64,000 nucleotides of DNA from Gymnopus androsaceus JB14 (GCA_009733575.1 ML769425.1:62001-126000), one strand, 5' to 3'. Shown: positions 1 through 11,885, counted from the first letter of the stretch. A program made the numbers and translations. The notes: generated from the letters alone by a model not told the origin.

Positions 1-987
1 AACTGCACTTTCCAATGGATTCTCGTTACTCGGGGCGTCATTTCTCGTCTAGTTTGAATCTCGTCAAGCAACGTCAAGTCTCCCAAACCAACCCTACTAC
101 TACAGTCCTCAAGACTATGCAAGCTATTCTAAACCCCAAAATATTAATCACGGTAAGCTCTTCAAGAATTAACTTCACTGGCATGTATTCGTAATAACTA
201 CGCACATTGTGCAGACTCAACGACCCATGCTACAAAAAGCAGCTCTAGTAACTACTCTAGTAACTACACACATCGTGCAGACTCAACCACCAAGTGGTGG
301 TCGGCACATCGGCGCTGATACCAAACCTGACCTTCTTAACTGGACGCTCAAGGCATCCAGGGTTTGGTCATTTTGCAAATCATACCTCGAACATTTACTG
401 AAGGCATTTGTCTGGGAGTATGGACATAGGCTTGCCACATACATCTTCATAGTCGAAACGTTCACCTTTAATACGCTGAAGGCGTAAAGGGTCGTTTCCA
501 TTTGCTCTTGATACCTCTCGGACTCTCTTCATAGCCCGAGATCTAGAAACAAATTTAACTTACAAAGTTGTTTAATTGCATACCCTTCGGATGTTCCATG
601 CCAGTGTTAATGATTTTAAAAATGATCCCTCCAATGAAACTTGCTCGTTCAACTCAAAAAAAATACAATAGGGAGCGACGAAAACCAGAATTGTGAAAAG
701 GGTATTGAAATGCTGATTTTTCGTGGGGGAAAAGAATTTGTATTTACTGATGTGACGAGGACAAGCCACACGCAAGAAGAGCCTGTTCCAGGGATTCATG
801 TGGATCATTGGTGGTTTATCTGGCATTCCCATCGGGGAGCTTTACGATCTTTGATGAGTCGATGATATACTGACCTTGCGATGCACCAGTAACGCCCCAA
901 ACTTTTGTCAAATTTCCAGTCCTCCATGATGATTACTTGTAACAAACTTCCCTTCCTTGACTGTGCGGGCAAGTTTAAACATACCCC
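1..987. other. Intergenic, no gene recognised
   Basis: Only short open frames occur and none shows a domain, codon pattern or intron structure that I can support. No rRNA or tRNA is visible. Confidence 0.4.
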
Positions 988-1787
988 TTGATGTTGGGAT
1001 ACAGGGGTACGTCGTCACTCGAATAAAGGCAGCGTCAAAAGATATATTCCGTTTGAGCCTCGTAGTGGGAGTCGGGAGGCAACGGATAGGGATCAAAGTA
1101 CTACAAACAGGCTGATATACAGTAAATCAATATTTCCAATTGGAGGCCGTGGCGAGCAACGGCACTCGGCAAAAAATTAAATCCAACACACCCTCGTGAG
1201 TGCCGTGTGTGCTTCTCAAGCTCAACGCACCCTCGGAAAGTGAAAAGCAGGGAGGAAAATCTTCGGCGGGAATGGGAACAAACAGCTCAACATTCATCAT
1301 AGTCGGCGGGTCTACATCAATCATCTCGTGGCAGCTTTTCTTCTTCGGCAATAAATTTTATGTAACGTTCTTGTACTAGCCACACAGGTCATCTGCATCA
1401 ACAATAAGTGTACAGTGTTCGTCGTAACCGCACGGTTCAGCAAAAGTTTGTCTGAGTTGTCATCGTGACTCGGCAATGTCCACAGCAATCGTCAATGCTG
1501 GGAAAGGGACTCGGAATCGGGGTTCATCAAGTGGTAGCAAACACAAGAATATCATCGGTTGCACCTCGCCAGGCAACTTGGATAGAATCGAGAGAACGGA
1601 CAATGACTCGAGTGACGACGGTGAGGATAGGGGCTCAACCTAAAGATCCTTGTAGCGCTATTTAATGGCCCGCTAGACTAGCCAGGATCCGTTTGTGTTG
1701 GGATACAGGGGTATGTCATCACTCAAATGAAGGCAGCGGCAAAGGATATATTCCGTTTGACCTCGTAGTGGTAGTTGGGAGGCAAAC
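988..1787. repeat. Pair of direct repeats of about 90 bp
   Basis: Positions about 988-1085 and 1695-1787 carry the same sequence (from TTGGGATACAGGGGTA to GGGAGGCAA) in the same orientation. The second copy has TG or CA where the first has CG at several places, as expected from CpG decay. On the minus strand both copies can be read as a similar short peptide (core SSDDVPLYPN or LSDDIPLYPN), so they may derive from a coding exon of an unidentified element. The DNA between them (1086-1694) holds nothing I recognise. Confidence 0.5.
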
Positions 1788-2159
1788 AAGTGAGTGCTTG
1801 TCCATTGTCTCATAGAATAAACCAAAATCATGGGATTCCAAAGCATGACCAATGCTTGAGTGGCAGTTAAAAACATGATTACATGTAGCAGTCAGACTAC
1901 ATCCCAGAAAAAATCTCCACTACCCTTCTGTATCCCTTGGTTCTACTCTTCCTAATAGGCACTAGAGCTGTCAGCGGTGAATTATTTTGGTGAGCATTTG
2001 GGTGAGCCTGTTTACAACTGTTTCATTGGAGACTGCCACAGCCAGATTATTCGCAGCTCAAGCCAGTTTCACAACTGTAACTTGCATCAAAGTACTCTTG
2101 ATACAATACTCAATCTTTTTCGGGGCCCAATGTTGGTGCTCCGGCAGATACATAGCTTA

Positions 2160-2824
2160 CACTAGCGGCAAAAATTAACCGAACAGCCAATATCTCTACA
2201 GCACAGCCACATATTGACTTCAAACAAGTTGTAGATAAGAGGGAAAGAGTAACCTGATGTCATTTACTAATTTTTTTCACTACCAAATATGGTAATTCTC
2301 GGAATATACAGTAAATTGTGATAAATTTTGAGAGGTTGCATTCAGAAATTGATTTTTTGCAAAAATGGAGTTCACCACTGAAATCTAAATGAAAAACTAC
2401 CTAGGGTACAAATTTTTCCAATATGAATTCCTATGCTTGTTGCCTTAGAATAAAGCTTGCAAAGTGGCCATTTTGTGCAATTTTGGCCAATTTTAACTTC
2501 AAAATGCTAAAAATGGCCACTTTCATTGCAGTATAGAGGACTATTGACAGTATCAATTCATATTGGAAAGACTTGTACCCTAGGTAGTTTTTCATGTAGA
2601 TTTCAGTGGTGAACTCCATTTTTGCAAAAAATCAATTTCTGAATGCAACCTCTCAAAATTCACTACAAATTACTGTATATTTCAAGAATTACCATATTTG
2701 GTAATGAAAAAACTTTGTAAATGACATCAGATTACTCTTTCCCTCCTATATACAACTTGTTTGAAGTCAATATGTGGCTGTGCTGTAGAGATATTGGCTG
2801 TTCAGTCAATTTTCGCTACTAGTG
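2160..2824. mobile_element. Fold-back MITE with TA target duplication
   Basis: The two ends are long inverted arms of about 270 bp (about 2160-2431 and 2553-2824) around a loop of about 120 bp. The terminal sequence is CACTAGCGGCAAAAAT on the left; the right end, read inverted, begins CACTAGTAGCGAAAAT. TA flanks the element at 2158-2159 and 2825-2826. The duplicate locus near 41,350 lacks it, which confirms an insertion. There is no coding capacity. The TA site suggests mobilisation by a Tc1/mariner-type transposase; that assignment is inference. Confidence 0.8.
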
Positions 2825-2851
2825 TACGCACCACCTGTCCAAGCTCTGAAT

Positions 2852-3103
2852 CATATCAGCAAAACCTGTATGACATGGGCAGTGCTTGTGCGAACTGTCC
2901 AGAGCTCCCAGCGCTCCAGCATCCCAGCACTCAGATCCCAGAAGCTTCTAGAGGCCGCAAAATTACCTTATTTGGAAATAATGTATGATTTTATATTTCT
3001 GACAGCACTGGCAAGCACTGGCCAGCGCTGGGAGCTCTGGGAGCACTGGGAATTTTAAGTATTGCTGTGGGAATTAAAATGCAAAATACAGGTTTTGTTG
3101 ATG
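2852..3103. mobile_element. CATCAGC-family short element, copy a
   Basis: The ends are CATATCAGCAAAACC and GGTTTTGTTGATG (imperfect inverted repeats), flanked by AT at 2850-2851 and 3104-3105. The duplicate locus reads GAATTGGATTTC without it (around 41,394), which fixes the ends. The inside is rich in CACTGG, CCAGCGCT and GGGAGC motifs and resembles the copies at 32,727 and 33,072. Confidence 0.8.
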
Positions 3104-3229
3104 ATTGGATTTCTTTTCACCCTTCCTTTTCATCCCTTTCAATTCACCGTCTTTCCTTCGCTCAAGCACTCCTTTCAAGAAAATTGATGCTAATTTTTTT
3201 AATCAGCTGCTGAAAAGGTTATTTTCCGT

Positions 3230-3910
3230 TTCTTTCAAGTTACAAAAGCCAGCCTCCTCCAGAAAAAGCTTAATTTGAAGAAAAAAAGCAAATTCTGTTC
3301 GTGAGCGGTTTTTCCCCTCATATGAGAGCTCGAGAGCTTGCATATGAATTTGAAAGGTATGTCTTGTTTTATTAACCAAGCGGCAAGAGCGATGTAGAAC
3401 TGTTGGAGATTATGTCGGAAGTACCGATGGATGTGCAATTGGTCCGCGCACAGATCCGCCGTTATCTATTTGTCTGATGTACAGCCATAGATATCTTATC
3501 TGTGAGTTTGGTATATATAGGCACCCGTATGTACGATGTACCTTACCCGTTTATCCCTCCTCCATACTGTGAGGGCAATTGGACGCTTTTTCGATGATCT
3601 TCTCGGGCTCCTAACACTCACTCCAACAAGAACTTGGTCAAGCTCCTTTATCAATGAACTGCTCACCAATCGCTACCTTTTTTTTCACTCTAGATTTGGC
3701 CCCCCTAGTTTGCTGTGATGTGCCTGTTCCCTGCCATCCAACCTCTAGAGCTGCTCCGTGAGTACAATTGCATGAAATTTTGATGCTGCTTGTTTTCTTT
3801 ACAAAGTTTTGGGTCGAAGGAGAATCACAGAAGAATGAATGAGAAAAAAGTTTTCAATATCCTTCTTCGCATACGAGGTCTATGCTTGCTTGTCCCAAAT
3901 TTTCCGAATG
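3230..3910 (+). pseudogene. 5' fragment of an RRM (SR-like) gene
   Basis: It matches exons 1 and 2 and introns 1 and 2 of the RRM gene at 41,560. The stretch ILFVSGF...RARELAYEFER can still be read before a GTATGTCTTG donor. The start codon is lost, exon 2 has an extra base and a stop codon, and several CpG sites became TpG. Intron 1 holds about 230 bp (about 3,400-3,640) that the other copy lacks. RRM strand 3 and everything downstream are missing, so it cannot make an RNA-binding protein. Confidence 0.8.
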
Positions 3911-3920
3911 TCAATGGGCC

Positions 3921-5966
3921 CTATGTAACAACTCCCAGAGGAGTGAAGAGCTTAAGTTAATCACCAATGAGTATGACTGAGTTATATTCTCATGTACCCT
4001 AGGTGATAGTTAAAAGCTAAGGTAATTAATTATAAATGATACTATTAGTACACTTGAACATCACATGATACTGTGACATGATGGAGTTGTCACTGTTCAC
4101 GGACCAAATAGGGCATGATTTGCTGGTAACAGATTAGGGGCGTTACACCCTACTACAAATAGGAATTCTGGAACATACCTCAGAGGAACTATGGTGTGCT
4201 GCAGGATACACTTACTCTCAGCAACTGGCCAAGGCTACAAATAAAGACAAACCTACTTGAACCTTTGAGGAAATGGTCCCTGTCCCATACCAGAGACACA
4301 CTAAAGTTTTCTCTGAAAAGGAATCTGAATGTCTACCAGAAAAAAACCTTGGGACCATGCCATTGATTTAAAGCCAGATTCTCCAGAAACCATGCATAGC
4401 TGAATGCACAATTCCAACAGTAAGGGAGTGCAGGTCAAACATCAGCAAAACCTGGGTGAATGCTACGGCAACCACAGCAGCTTGTAGTGATCCACAGTGA
4501 TTGCTGTAGGTTGATTGTTGCTTAACCGCTCTGACACCTGTCATTCTCAACTGATGGATACAATGTCAGGGACATTGGACACTATTTAACCAGCAGTGTG
4601 TAATGTTGATGAGTTCAATTTCTCCAATTTCTCCCCCACCAAGCTCAACCCAACTCCAACAGCAAGTTCTCCTTTCTGAGTCTGTCATTTTGCGGGTACT
4701 CAATACATTCAATGATTTCTTATAGCTTCATTCACAATAAAATAGATATTACTGTACTCTTCTGAACAAGTGTTCATGGGGTGTGTTAGAGTTATATTCC
4801 TAAACAGGAAGTAGCAGCAATAAGTCCACACAGGACTTAGTAGTACGATCACACAGATTGATGGGGGGCGACAGTAATATTACAGGGTAGGGTACTAGGC
4901 TTTATATACAGTCCTATGTACAAACAATATATCAGGCAAGTGGCTACTGCGTGAATACTTGTGGCTACTGTCCATATGGTAAAGTGGGTACTACAAGAGA
5001 GTAAGTGGATACAGCAAGAGACTGAGTGGAGTCTGCGAGACGATAGCAGTGGAGTGCATGGGATGGTGATACAAACAAGTGGATACTACGAGAAAGCATT
5101 CCATGTATAGTTCAATAAGATATATATTTACCTTTGATCTTCCAACAGGGTGTGACAAGTGACCTACCCTGTTCAGAATTCTAAGTGTTCACAGATCACA
5201 GTGACCTGTGACCAAACTATGAACTGCTCACTGGGAGTGGATTCTGGTGGATTATCTGTACTTATTTCACAATATGATCTTCATTTTACCTTATTTGAAA
5301 CTATTTCTGGCTTGTTTATATGTAGACTGAGGGAAATTTGAGTTTTTTAAAAGTATTTCTTGAGCTATCTTGAGAATTTTTTTTTGTTTTAGTTGTCACA
5401 GTGTTCACAACCCCAAGTGACCAGTGACACCCTTCTGTGAACTGTTCATTTTGATTTCAATGCTCTATGATTTTGCTCTCAGCGCTTGCAAACCAAAAAA
5501 ACAATTCGAAGGGAATAGTATATTTGGGTTTGAATAGGACCCTGACATTGACATCGGATGACGTTCCTGTGGTTACTTTACATGTAAGTTACTAAATACT
5601 TTTGCAATCTGCTTTACTAACAGCAACATCTGCAGAAGCTACAGCAGGACCGGAACCCCAGGCAATGCACAACAGTAATAAGTCCAGCAATAACTCCAGC
5701 AGGCAATGCCACTGGGCATGGATAAGATTTGCCTGCAGTGAAGTTTCCCCTCAAAAAAATTGTGACAGATTAAGCTCAGAGCCTACTATACTTCTGTGCT
5801 GTCAAGTATAACTCTTCAAACTAGTGACTGGCATGCTAATAGATCAATACTGTGTTGGAATAAAATTGAGAACAATTGACTTTACTCCGGTCTATAGCAA
5901 AAAGCCTGAGCAAATGTGCAGGGAATAAATTTAAAAGTACCATACAATATATACCTAATCAAGTTA
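3921..5966. other. Intergenic; half of a CATCAGC element and a GTGAC-motif patch
   Basis: There is no convincing gene. At 4,440 a left end CATCAGCAAAACCTGGGTGAA is present, as in the element at 24,393, but I find no matching right end. Positions 5,148-5,455 are rich in GTGACC, TTCACAG and GTGAAC. They begin GGGTGTGACAAGTGACC, and the far end read inverted is GGGTGTCACTGGTCAC. This may be a decayed motif-rich element, but I found no target duplication. Confidence 0.35.
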
Positions 5967-6229
5967 AGATAGGGCTCATGGACGATGTACGCACATCACA
6001 TGACTAAGCGTGACAAAAGCTTTATTTTTCGTGCTCGGTCTATTGCACCGAATTATGGCCTTAAATAGAAAATCTGTGACCACAGATTCCTAGAGAATAT
6101 ATTTTGTAAGGATTCTGTGGAATTAGATTGTTTGTTTACGTGATTTTCTCCGTGGAATAACTGAATTACACCCAAAAAAGCCCATTTCCCGCCTCCTTCG
6201 CGCCAAAAATCGTGTTCTATCCTTCTGGG

Positions 6230-8887
6230 ATGGGCCGATCCAAGAAATCTAACCTCGGAAATTTCAACAAAGGTCCTATTGAATATGCAATCTCCACATC
6301 CAAAAGATATGCCGCCAAAAAACTTGGCGGAGTACCATGGAAGCGGGGAAAGGCAAAAAGTTCAGATGAAGTGTGTGTTTAACTTATAGAAAACAAACTC
6401 TATTGACTTGAGAGCATCAGAATGAAAATCCTATCTCCGAGGAAGGCCTCGAGCCTATACAAAATGCGTCAACTTCTTCTGATACCAACTCAGAACAGAT
6501 GAATACATTTGATAATTCCACGAACTCTCCTTCAAAACAAACTCGTAATTCACCACTTCTCCATGCAATCAGTCCCATTTTAAATGCCATTCACTCTCCC
6601 TTCCGTTCTCGCACACACTCACCAGTACGGAATGACATTGACACTTTGCCTTGCCATAAACGTGATGAAAGCACGTTCACGCGTCTTTCGTCACGTGAAT
6701 CTTCCACAATCGATCTGACGGCAACTGCCATTCACTCTCCCTTCCGTTCTCGCACACACTCACCTGTACAGAATGACATTGACATGTCACCTTGCCATAA
6801 ACGTGACAAGAGGACGTTCACGCATCTTTTGTTGCGTGAACCTTCCACAATTGATCTAACGGCGACTTCTGAATCTGAGGTCATGTTCACGGATCCTGTA
6901 TTCCTTGATGGTGAAACTCCTGCGCCCTGTCCCAAAAGTCCTATTCCAGAACCATATGTCGATTCAGACTTGGATTCCGAATCTATCTTGGATTTTGACC
7001 CGAATACTGGTTATTCATCTAGCTGGCAATCTCGAAAGCCTCCCACTGTAGTGATGGCTCTTGAAGCTTTAAATCACCTAGAGACAGTCCTACGTCCTCT
7101 GATGAGTGGTCCTCGGAAGCGTACTAAAGACTCATGCATCAATGGTTGGAGCAAAGCTCACCTTGAGGAGGTCAAGCGGATGCTCAACTTGTACACAGAT
7201 CCATCCTCTGCAACCTACAGTGAATGGCAGAAATCATCTGTCCAAGCTGCTGTTGTTGGACGGAAGAATCACAGCTCTTTGAAACCCACAAAATCTCAAT
7301 GTCGTGATGGTCCTTCACACCAAATTCGTCAACGTGCTCATGAATATATTGAGAAACGGGAGGTTCCTGTTAATCCTTTTGGATCTTGGGCAAAATCTTT
7401 ACTCGAGTCACGTCCAGATCTCAAGGAAGAGCTAATGGAACATCTCGTCTCAATCGGCAAGTATGTGCAAGCCCATGACATTGTGACTTTCTTGAATCGT
7501 CATGATGTAAAGGGGAAGTATGGCTTAGAAGAGACGATTTCCATCTCAACTGCTAAACGGCGGATGAAAGCACTGAAGTTTCGGTGGGTTCGGAATCACG
7601 TAGGCCAATACGTCGATGGGCATGAACGTGCAGATGTGGTTCATTACCGGCAGAATGTTTTCCTCCCTGCTTGGTACCGAGTCGAGAGTCAGATGTGCTC
7701 ATGGTCCTCAGATGACATGGAGGAGCTCGTAGATGAAATTAATGCCCTTGGTTGACGTGTTGTGGTTTGGTTTCATGACGAGTCAATATTCTATGCTCAT
7801 GACCGCCAAAAAGCGCAATGGGTCAAGGTTGGCACTTCACCGGAGCCTTATGCTAAAGGTGAGGGTGTGTCCATGATGGTCGCGGATTTCGTGTCTGCAG
7901 ACTATGGATGGTTACATTCAAAAGATGGGAAGGAGTCTGCGCGTGTTGTTTTTTGCCCTGGAAAGAATTGCGATGGATATTTTGACAACAATGACATTCT
8001 CACCCAAAGTTGGAAAGCACTGGACATCCTTACCCACGACTATCCTGATGAAGATCATGTTCTTGTTTTTGATAACGCCACAACTCATCTCAAACGTGCA
8101 GAGGATGCTCTTTCTGCTCGAAAGATGCCAAAATTCACACCAAAAGTTGGGATGAATTGGGGAATAGAGGTGACAATGAAGCGAGATGATGGTACAATTG
8201 TCTATGATGATAAAGGGAAGCCAAAGAAGACCAAGATCCACATGCGTAATGGGAAATTTGCTAACGCAACAATACAGGAATTCTACTATCCGGAAGGGCA
8301 TGAGCGTGCAGGTGTTTTCAAAGGTATGGCACAGATTCTGGTAGAGCAAGGTTACACAAATGCACCAAAGCTCCGTGCTGAGTGTGCACAGTTCAGATGT
8401 GACCCATTGCTAGAGGGAAGGTGCTGTTGTCAAAGGATACTCTTCAATGAGCCAGATTTTGCAGCTGGACTTTCCTTGCTTGAGGTCATGTGCAAGGAGC
8501 AGGGATTTCAAGTTATTTTTCTACCGAAGTTCCACTGTGAACTCAACTTCATCGAGCAGTGTTGGGGCGCTGCAAAACGTGCATACCGTCTGATGCCAGC
8601 ATCGTCCAAAGAGGATGATCTTGAACACAACATGATTGCATCCTTGGATGCTATTGAACTGATTACTATGCGCCGGTTTGTCTTTTATCATACTTCTTTA
8701 CCTTTAATTATGCTTATTTTCACGTAGATTCATGGATGCATACCACAGGGGACTTACAGGGAAACAGGCAGCATGGGCAGGGAAGAAATATCATGGTCAC
8801 AGAGTGCTTCCAGAGTCATTAATGAAGGATATGGAATTGGATAATATGTTAACCACCAAAACAATCATACATCTTCATCCTGCGTAA
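6230..8887 (+). pseudogene. DDE transposase, one in-frame stop
   Basis: Inferred exons are 6230-6370, 6421-8675 and 8728-8887, with introns of 50 and 52 nt; all junctions keep frame. The N-terminal half is basic and Ser/Pro-rich, with two repeats of HSPFRSRTHSPV, and probably includes the DNA-binding part. The catalytic core has WFHDES (first Asp), VFDNATTH (second Asp), a Cys cluster (GRCCC) and FHCELNFIEQCW (Glu). The C-terminus, FMDAYHRGLTGKQAAW...HRVLPES, is typical of this basidiomycete family. The reading frame is broken only by TGA at 7753-7755 just before the core, at a place where CGA (Arg) would fit, so a single CpG transition explains it. Its 3' end overlaps the minus-strand gene by 23 bp. 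Otherwise full length, about 850 codons. Confidence 0.85.
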
Positions 8888-9612
8888 CATCATAGATTCG
8901 TCGCTGAGGGTAGGGCTCCAGACGACGTTTTCGGCGCTCTCTATGCTCTCTACTTTCTGAACCATCCCTCCCGACCTGAATTAACCCAGTTGCAACTCTT
9001 CGAATGTCGCGCACAAAGTTCGGACCACCTGGCGGACTTGAATAAAGATCTTCCCCTAGCGTAATCATATCCTGACGAAGGAGTTTGATCTCCCTTTCAA
9101 GCGATGATGCCTTTGCTACAGCGGTGTCGCGTTCGGCAAGGGCATTGATGACTTGATGGCGGATTTCATCGAGAAACTTGCCTCGATGAAGCAGTCGGGC
9201 CATTTCCTCAGGTGACACCGTTTGGTGTAAGGCATTGTCTTCAGAAGGACCAAGTGAATTGACTATAAATAATATGATTAGATAAAATCACAAAATAGTG
9301 GTGCAAGCAATGCACCTGCATTGTGCCACTCCTCCATGCTAGTGGCAGCAATATCCCTTAACAATGTTAGCGAAGCTTCCAGAGCAGGCTCTGTATACAT
9401 CCCTTTTGCGCTATATTCATGCAATAAGAGAGTAAACATGTTTGTAATAAAATAGCAACATACCTCACGTCGTAATTCCACCCGTTGTCTGAAGGACTTG
9501 AGGACCGACTTTGAAGGGCCTGAGATTTAGCCTCATCTCCTTGGTTTCCGTCTTCATTACCGTCTGGCCACCATTCTACATCCGAGGATCCAGCACCATA
9601 ATGGTATGGCAT
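8865..9612 (-). CDS. Accessory gene of the DDE transposon
   Basis: Exons are 9464-9612, 9316-9410 and 8865-9262; the introns are short with GT-AG ends and the frame stays open, giving 213 residues. The start is ATG at 9612, the only ATG upstream in frame. The N-terminus is acidic (WWPDGNEDGNQGDEAK). The middle (ALAERDTAVAKASSLEREIKLLRQDM) looks like a coiled coil, and the end is basic (REHRERRKRRLEPYPQRR) followed by an acidic tip. I recognise no family. The location inside the inverted repeats and the convergent layout with the transposase suggest a transposition cofactor or a regulator that binds DNA or the transposase; this is inference. Confidence 0.65.
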
Positions 9613-9753
9613 TGGTTGAGATTGTCGAGAAGGAAGGAAAGAAGAAACCGACGCTAATTAGTGGCTATGTACCGTGTTTTCACAGGCTTCACATGATTAG
9701 TCACATTCAGGTCACAATGACGTAGGTGCGTACATTGTCCATGAGCCCTATCT

Positions 9754-10661
9754 TATAAGTTGAATTATCTACGCTATGCATTGTATTCACTGATAAGAAG
9801 AAAGCATGAAAACAACAAGTGGCGCATCAAGTGCATATACTGAATAAAAACGGAACCAGATAGGGTGTACAGCTTGATTGCCTGATACAGCTCTATCTCC
9901 AACATACTGGTACTACTGTCAATCCCAAGAATTTGATGGTTGAGATCTTTAGAAAGCATCCAGGAAGGATAGAATAATGCTTCTCTAAAGCTGGTAAAAC
10001 ACCAAGAGATATTATATAAGCATTGCTGTGGTGGAACTGGTTCAATCTGCTGAGAGGATTAGCCTATTAGCCTATTAGTTATCCGGCTGGTCCACAGTGT
10101 TTAGCCTTATATATATTTTTCATATTCAGATTACTATATACATGCTGTACCTAGTTACATACAATCAATCTTGCTGTCCCCCATTCGTCCAAGCTCTCTG
10201 ATCCTACCTATTGAGGTGTCCATCCAGCCATGTATCGCAACACAATCATACATTGACCAACAGTAAATAATGTATATCTTCACAGGATGAGATTCTTGAG
10301 CAAGCTTAAGCAACTAAGCAATCATCACTGAAGACATGCAATAATTAGTACAGCTTGAGTACAGCTAGTGGTTTTGGCCATAGGGGAGAAAAAGGATACA
10401 ATCATTGCTTCTAGAGATAATCAATCAAATCAGAGCAATCGGGAAATGCACAGCCATATGGGAGGGACTTGCCTTCAACTAGATTCTCTCACAAGGCATT
10501 TGTGAGAGTAGGTCATTTGCTCCTCTAGTCATTGTAGCTCGCCATAAACTAATTGCTGGAGGAACAAGAACAAGAAACAGGCACCGGAAGCATAATGTTT
10601 CTGAACTAAGTCCTTATCAGACTGCCAGGAGAAGGAAAGCACCGTGAATTTTTTCTAATGT
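9754..10661. other. Intergenic, nothing recognised
   Basis: AT-rich DNA without a supported gene or repeat. Confidence 0.4.
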
Positions 10662-11885
10662 CTATAACGATACATACATTGGAGGTGCATCCCCTGGCTC
10701 CATCTGAGCTTCAAGATGTTGCATATGTTCCATCAACCGAACAATTGTAGTCCTCATCTCCACATTTGAGTTCTGCAAAAATGCCACTTGAGATCGAAAA
10801 TCATTCCCTTCAGGCAATTGTAACTGCTCCAATCGAGTCTGTCCGGATGATTCCAGTAAAGGTATAGCTGCAGGACCAATAACCTCAGGCTGGTGCCCGA
10901 GTTGCACTGGCTGTGAAGAAATATTCTGCTCATAATAGATGCGATGCTTCTCTGGTATGAGAAGATTACTGGCTCTTGGGCCTCCTTCCAAAGGTGTGAT
11001 CTGGCTTTTTGCGCTTAGTCGAAGTCGATGGCGGCGCAGAATGAGTAGAATGCATATGACAGTTGCCAGTAGTGCAATCAATGCTCCAGCTACACTTCCT
11101 CCGATAACTGCAGCTGATGCAGCCTTTTGTGGAGTAGTGGAAGTAGATGATGGGGAGCCCCGAGTGGAAGTTAACGATGAGGAGCTAGTAGTTCAAACAA
11201 TCAAATGTAACCCAATAATATATTTACTCAGAGCGACAAACCTGGGCTTTGCTCTTGAAGATGAAGTCACTGCAGTGGAAGAAGAATTTGCAGTAGCAAT
11301 ACCAGAGCTGTCACTACAAGTGTAATTGATGGGAAACGGTCCTGCATATGAAGTGCCGAGACAAACCTGCCTTGTATTTCCAGCGGAAGTTGATGCTGTT
11401 GTGGGCTTGGGCTGAGTAAGGGAAGCGGAGCTACTGTAGGTCGTGGTATGGCCAGCAGAGCTGATAGTAGAGAAATCAGAACTGGTAGAGGCCCCAGGAG
11501 TGGATGAATTAGTATTGGTAGGGTTAGAGGAGTCGTTGCTGGTAGGAGTGGTGGAAACTGATGCGGTAGGAGCGGGGGAATTGGTACTCGTAGGAGCTGT
11601 GGTGGTACTAGACGTTGTGGGGCTGGTGCCAATGGGAGAAGGCTGGGCTCGGCCTCCACTGGCTCCACTGTCAATGATACAGGCGATGTTATCGTCACAG
11701 TCCGAATTCACATCATCACGCGCAATAGCAAAGTGCAAGGAAACGATGCTCGTGGCCTTGTTAGCTTGTGTAAAGCTGGGTGAAATGGATTTGGTAGTAA
11801 CTCCAGTCAAGGACAACATTATACCATGTCCACCATGTCCACCAGACAGAGGGACCAAACTGTCATCAATGCTCAAAATTGGCAT
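10662..11885 (-). CDS. Ser/Thr-rich single-pass membrane protein
   Basis: Exons are 11242-11885 and 10662-11184, joined in frame, giving 388 residues from ATG 11885. Residues about 75-190 are a Ser/Thr/Pro tract (TSPTTSSTTTAPTSTNSPAP and similar) as in heavily O-glycosylated stalks. A hydrophobic span, AVIGGSVAGALIALLATVIC, is followed by the basic stop RRHRLR and a cytoplasmic tail of about 115 residues ending in a possible coiled coil. The layout (outer domain, stalk, one membrane span, tail) is common in basidiomycete surface proteins of unknown role. No signal peptide is seen at this start. A coding-like stretch on the same strand at about 12,135-12,215 (VVSFNNAIEPFASEGDAPR) may be an upstream exon, so the true N-terminus is open. 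Confidence 0.6.

Larger units (their letters stand above)
1770..3920 (+). repeat. Segmental duplication, copy 1 (decayed)
   Basis: This block aligns in the same orientation with 39,980-41,930. Shared landmarks are the AGAGCTGTCAGCGGTG/GGAGCTGTTGGTGGTG stretch, the CATTGGAGACTGCCAC segment, GGTGCTCCGGC, TTTTCATCCCTTTCAA and the first two exons of the SR gene. The two copies carry different transposon insertions, so each gives the empty site for insertions in the other. Copy 1 is richer in TG/CA where copy 2 has CG, and it is the decayed partner. Confidence 0.8.
5967..9753. mobile_element. Two-gene DDE DNA transposon with TA target sites
   Basis: The terminal inverted repeats are 28 bp with one mismatch (5967-5994 and 9726-9753) and begin AGATAGGGCTCATGGAC. 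TA flanks both ends (5965-5966 and 9754-9755). The inside holds a transposase gene on the plus strand and a second multi-exon gene on the minus strand, convergent with it. TA duplication and a DDE transposase place it in or near the Tc1/mariner group. The transposase belongs to a long variant common in basidiomycetes, which I recognise by its FHDES, DNATTH and FLPKFHCELNFIEQCW blocks. Confidence 0.85.

Noticed and set aside
283..501. Overlapping short frames on both strands near the left edge
   Set aside because: No start context, domain or exon structure; likely chance.
2854..3103. CATCAGC elements considered as Helitrons
   Set aside because: Ends are inverted repeats and a 2-bp duplication is present; Helitrons have neither.
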